Source: Flavobacteriaceae bacterium (GTDB taxonomy: Bacteria; Bacteroidota; Bacteroidia; Flavobacteriales; Flavobacteriaceae). Taken from it: a stretch of DNA of 64,000 nucleotides. The notes under the pieces are model-generated. The model was not told the DNA's origin, did not search any database, and saw only the letters and a list, made by a program, of their open reading frames with translations. Shown piece by piece: positions 61,440 to 64,000 of the stretch (position 1 is its first letter; the number at the start of each line of letters is the position of its first letter). Where the stretch lies: the NCBI GenBank assembly GCA_018402135.1, contig JAGYJF010000003.1, forward strand, positions 62,001-126,000, written 5' to 3'. The position numbers and the translations under genes are program-made.

Positions 61440-62537
61440 ATGAAACCTATTCGTACAATAACATTTTTTTTATTCATTATCGGTCTTCTAAGCTGTAGCG
61501 AAGAAGAAAACTATGTGCCTGTTGAGGTGGTTGAGGAACCACAGATTTCTCCCGTGGTTTTTGATTTAGACGCTGTTCCCTATTCTACATTGTCTGCTTA
61601 TAACTTCTTTGACGGAGCTATTGTAGAACAATCGCCAGTTTACGGTGTGTTGCCATACGATTTAATTACGCCTTTGTTTTCAGACTACGCCAAAAAAAAG
61701 CGTTTTATTTGGATGCCAAATGATGCAAAAGCTACCTTCACAACAGACGACGCTATTGTCGATTTCCCTTCTGGTTCTGTTATTATAAAAACGTTTTATT
61801 ATGACAATGTTCTACCAAATCTAACTACGCAAATCATAGAAACACGACTTATTATTAAAAAAAATGACGCGTATATTTTTGCCAATTACAAATGGAATGA
61901 AGACCAAACTGAAGCTTTTTTAGATAATAATGGCAGTTTTGTTAATGTCTCTATCGAAAAAGACAACAACCCTTTCGAAATTAATTACAGAGTTCCATCA
62001 GAAACGGAATGCCGCATCTGTCACAAATCAGCGAACGAATCAGCCATACCAATTGGTCCAAAGCCACAAAATTTAAACAAACTTTTTAATTATACCGACG
62101 GACCAAAAAATCAATTACAAAAATGGGTTGATGTGGGTTATCTTAATAATAACATCCCATCAAATATCAATACAGTAGTCGATTGGGAAGATGAAGACGA
62201 ATCATTAGAATTAAGAGCGCGCTCGTACTTAGACATCAATTGTGCCCACTGCCACACAGACGAAGCTCACTGCGATTACCGGCCGATAAGGCTTTCTTTT
62301 TCAGATACAGAAAACGCTGCAAATTCAGGCATTTGCATAGCACCAGAAGAAAATATTAATAACGCGTTGACGCACATTATTTCTCCTAGAAGAAATGATA
62401 GATCCGTGCTTTGGTACCGATTAAACTCAATTGATGGAGCGACAATGATGCCCTTAATTTCAAGATCCGTTAAACATGACGAAGGTGTTGCATTAATTGA
62501 GGCATGGATTAATAGTTTAGAAACAATTTGCGAATAA
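61440..62537 (+). CDS. SO2930-type diheme c-type cytochrome lipoprotein
   Basis: A 365-residue exported lipoprotein (GLLSC, Cys19) with two heme-binding motifs, Cys191-Arg-Ile-Cys194-His and Cys268-Ala-His-Cys271-His. Length and heme spacing match the SO2930/HNE_0200 family of diheme cytochromes, whose role is unknown. The residues after the lipid Cys (CSEEE) resemble the signal that sends Bacteroidetes lipoproteins to the cell surface, so it may face outwards. It is followed by a VCBS-repeat secreted protein 19 bases later, suggesting a joint transcript. Confidence 0.88.
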   Translation: MKPIRTITFFLFIIGLLSCSEEENYVPVEVVEEPQISPVVFDLDAVPYSTLSAYNFFDGAIVEQSPVYGVLPYDLITPLFSDYAKKKRFIWMPNDAKATFTTDDAIVDFPSGSVIIKTFYYDNVLPNLTTQIIETRLIIKKNDAYIFANYKWNEDQTEAFLDNNGSFVNVSIEKDNNPFEINYRVPSETECRICHKSANESAIPIGPKPQNLNKLFNYTDGPKNQLQKWVDVGYLNNNIPSNINTVVDWEDEDESLELRARSYLDINCAHCHTDEAHCDYRPIRLSFSDTENAANSGICIAPEENINNALTHIISPRRNDRSVLWYRLNSIDGATMMPLISRSVKHDEGVALIEAWINSLETICE

Positions 62538-62556
62538 CGATTTTTCAATTCATACA

Positions 62557-64000
62557 ATGAAACACATTTTACTTTCACTTTTATCTGTCCTAACTATTCA
62601 GTATGGTGTTGGTCAATCCAATACCTGTAACGACGCAGCAACTGACACCCCAATTGTAGCCGATGTTTTATACACTGTAAACCCTTTTTTTGGAGATCCT
62701 TCTCCTTCCAATTGCTCCGAAACAGCACAGTCAATTGGTGATGGTTTGTGGTATAGATATGTGCCAGATGGCGATTATCAGTTGATTATTAACACCGATT
62801 TGCCTCAAAACACCGGGCGCGACCCAAGGGTTCATGTTTTAACAGGTACCTGTGGCAGCCTAAGCTGTGCCGGTGGTGATGACGATGGGGGCAACCAATT
62901 TTTAGCAGTTGCCACCCTCAACGTTTTTCAAGGAAACACCTATTATATTGTGTGGGATAATAGATGGCAAAACAGCAATCCCTTTGATTTTATACTTTCT
63001 GAAGGCCCTATACCGCCACCACCACCGGTTACACCGGTTACATTCACCACCCAAAGTGTTGCTAATCCAACTGGCAGTAGTTCAAGGGGACTAGTAGATA
63101 TGAATGGAGACTTTTTAGATGACATAATAACAATTCAATCTTCATCAGTAAACATAAGCTATCAGTTAGCAGCAGGTGGTTTCAATTACCAATCTATAAC
63201 TGATATAACATTTAGACCTCCAGATAATGAAGGTGACCCTCAGCCTACCACGGTTCGCTATTTACCAACATGGAGCTTGGCAGCAGGCGATTGGGACGCA
63301 AATGGTTATAATGATTTGTTGTATGGTGGGAATAGCGGTGTTACTTTTATGAAGGCAAGTTCAAATGGCGCGGCTTATACAGAAATTTCTGGTCCTGAAT
63401 ATGTCTTTTCACAGCGGTCTCATTTTGTAGATATTAATAATGACGGCGATTTAGATGCATTTGTATGCCACGATGTAGAGCCCAATGTATATTACTTAAA
63501 TGATGGCAGCGATAATTTACAGTTTTTTCAAGGCCCTAATCCTAACGGTGTTCCTTCTGGATTGGGTAACCTTTCTTCCGGTGGTAATTATGGTACTATT
63601 TGGATTGATTACAACAACGATGGTTTATTAGACATGTTTATCGCTAAATGTCGTGGCGGAGAAGTTTCTGCAAAAATTAACGAACTTTGGCGAAACAAAG
63701 GCATGAACGCTCAAGGCAAGTACGAATATGAAGAAGTTGGTGGGAATCCAGGAGTAAATTTAAGAGACCCAATGCAAACTTGGTCTGGAGCATGGGCGGA
63801 TTTTGACAATGATGGCTATATGGATGTTTTTGTGGGAGCGAGTTCATTATCGGATGGGCCATCAAAATTAATGCGCAACAACGGTGATGGAACGTTCACC
63901 GATTTTACTTCTGGAGCTGGTTTTGATTTAGGTTTAACCAGTATTGAAAATATAGCAGCCGATTTTGATAATGATGGCAACGTTGATATTTTGTTTAGTG
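62557..64000 (+). CDS. VCBS/FG-GAP repeat secreted protein, 3' end beyond the window
   Basis: I read an open frame from the ATG at 62557 to the right edge (481 codons). The signal peptide ends near GVGQ; residues about 22-145 form a small beta domain (GDGLWYRYVPDGDYQLI), then a proline-rich linker (PIPPPPPVTPVT) and at least six FG-GAP/VCBS calcium-loop repeats (DMNGDFLDD, DWDANGYNDLL, DINNDGDLDAF, DYNNDGLLDMF, DFDNDGYMDVF, DFDNDGNVDIL). The full protein is probably much longer and likely ends in a T9SS sorting domain, which is not visible here. Confidence 0.87.
   Translation, partial: MKHILLSLLSVLTIQYGVGQSNTCNDAATDTPIVADVLYTVNPFFGDPSPSNCSETAQSIGDGLWYRYVPDGDYQLIINTDLPQNTGRDPRVHVLTGTCGSLSCAGGDDDGGNQFLAVATLNVFQGNTYYIVWDNRWQNSNPFDFILSEGPIPPPPPVTPVTFTTQSVANPTGSSSRGLVDMNGDFLDDIITIQSSSVNISYQLAAGGFNYQSITDITFRPPDNEGDPQPTTVRYLPTWSLAAGDWDANGYNDLLYGGNSGVTFMKASSNGAAYTEISGPEYVFSQRSHFVDINNDGDLDAFVCHDVEPNVYYLNDGSDNLQFFQGPNPNGVPSGLGNLSSGGNYGTIWIDYNNDGLLDMFIAKCRGGEVSAKINELWRNKGMNAQGKYEYEEVGGNPGVNLRDPMQTWSGAWADFDNDGYMDVFVGASSLSDGPSKLMRNNGDGTFTDFTSGAGFDLGLTSIENIAADFDNDGNVDILFS

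Overview
The window is about 35% GC and looks like a chromosomal segment of a Flavobacteriaceae (Bacteroidetes) bacterium, probably marine; the genus cannot be fixed from sequence alone. Three things support this: type IX secretion (T9SS) cargo proteins with both known kinds of sorting tail plus a PorP/SprF partner; families typical of the group (DUF2480, DUF3078, IPExxxVDY, DUF4377-META); and promoters of the Bacteroidetes form TTTG-N19-TAnnTTTG rather than -35/-10 boxes. I see no insertion sequence, prophage or CRISPR array.

Layout. 1-6.1 kb: a BNR-repeat (sortilin-like) protein cut by the left edge, Xaa-Pro aminopeptidase, an alpha/beta hydrolase, thiL, and three small paralogous proteins with a C-x4-H...C-x2-C pattern. 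6.1-15.2 kb: an Fe-S assembly (SUF) locus, sufA-sufB-lipoprotein-sufC-sufD-sufS, two accessory genes, then sufE-sufT-DUF2480 from a second promoter and a DUF3078 outer-membrane protein. 15.2-26.2 kb: hflX, a 1670-residue T9SS adhesin with its PorP/SprF and OmpA-type partners, and a smaller secreted relative. 26.2-35.4 kb: housekeeping genes (CYTH, SDR-like, dinB, pyk, rnc-fabF-acpP, purN, RNase H, a PfkB kinase). 35.4-47.9 kb: a large PurF-like protein, two copies of a putative small RNA, sod, an AddA/AddB-like helicase-nuclease pair separated by kbl and ompA, a decayed receiver-domain gene and tRNA-Ala. 47.9-61.3 kb: GNAT, MATE, two tiny membrane proteins, a 2OG oxygenase, queD behind a structured leader, lpxH, MFS, recJ, OsmC and AhpD-like proteins, rsmI, tdk, alr, mscL and asd. 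61.4-64 kb: a diheme cytochrome lipoprotein and a VCBS/FG-GAP secreted protein cut by the right edge.

Functional links. The SUF genes would build, transfer and mature Fe-S clusters; DUF2480, with four cysteines, sits directly after sufT. The adhesin, PorP/SprF and OmpA genes form the usual unit for placing a large T9SS protein at the cell surface. rnc-fabF-acpP is a conserved lipid/RNA operon. tdk and alr overlap.

Most worth checking: the twin small RNA copies (37.4-37.7 kb), the queD leader with two competing hairpins, the three CHCC mini-proteins, the shared modules behind different T9SS tails, the short tRNA-Ala 3'-end duplication beside a decayed signalling gene, and a REP-like palindromic element at 57.1 kb whose core recurs at 51.3 kb.
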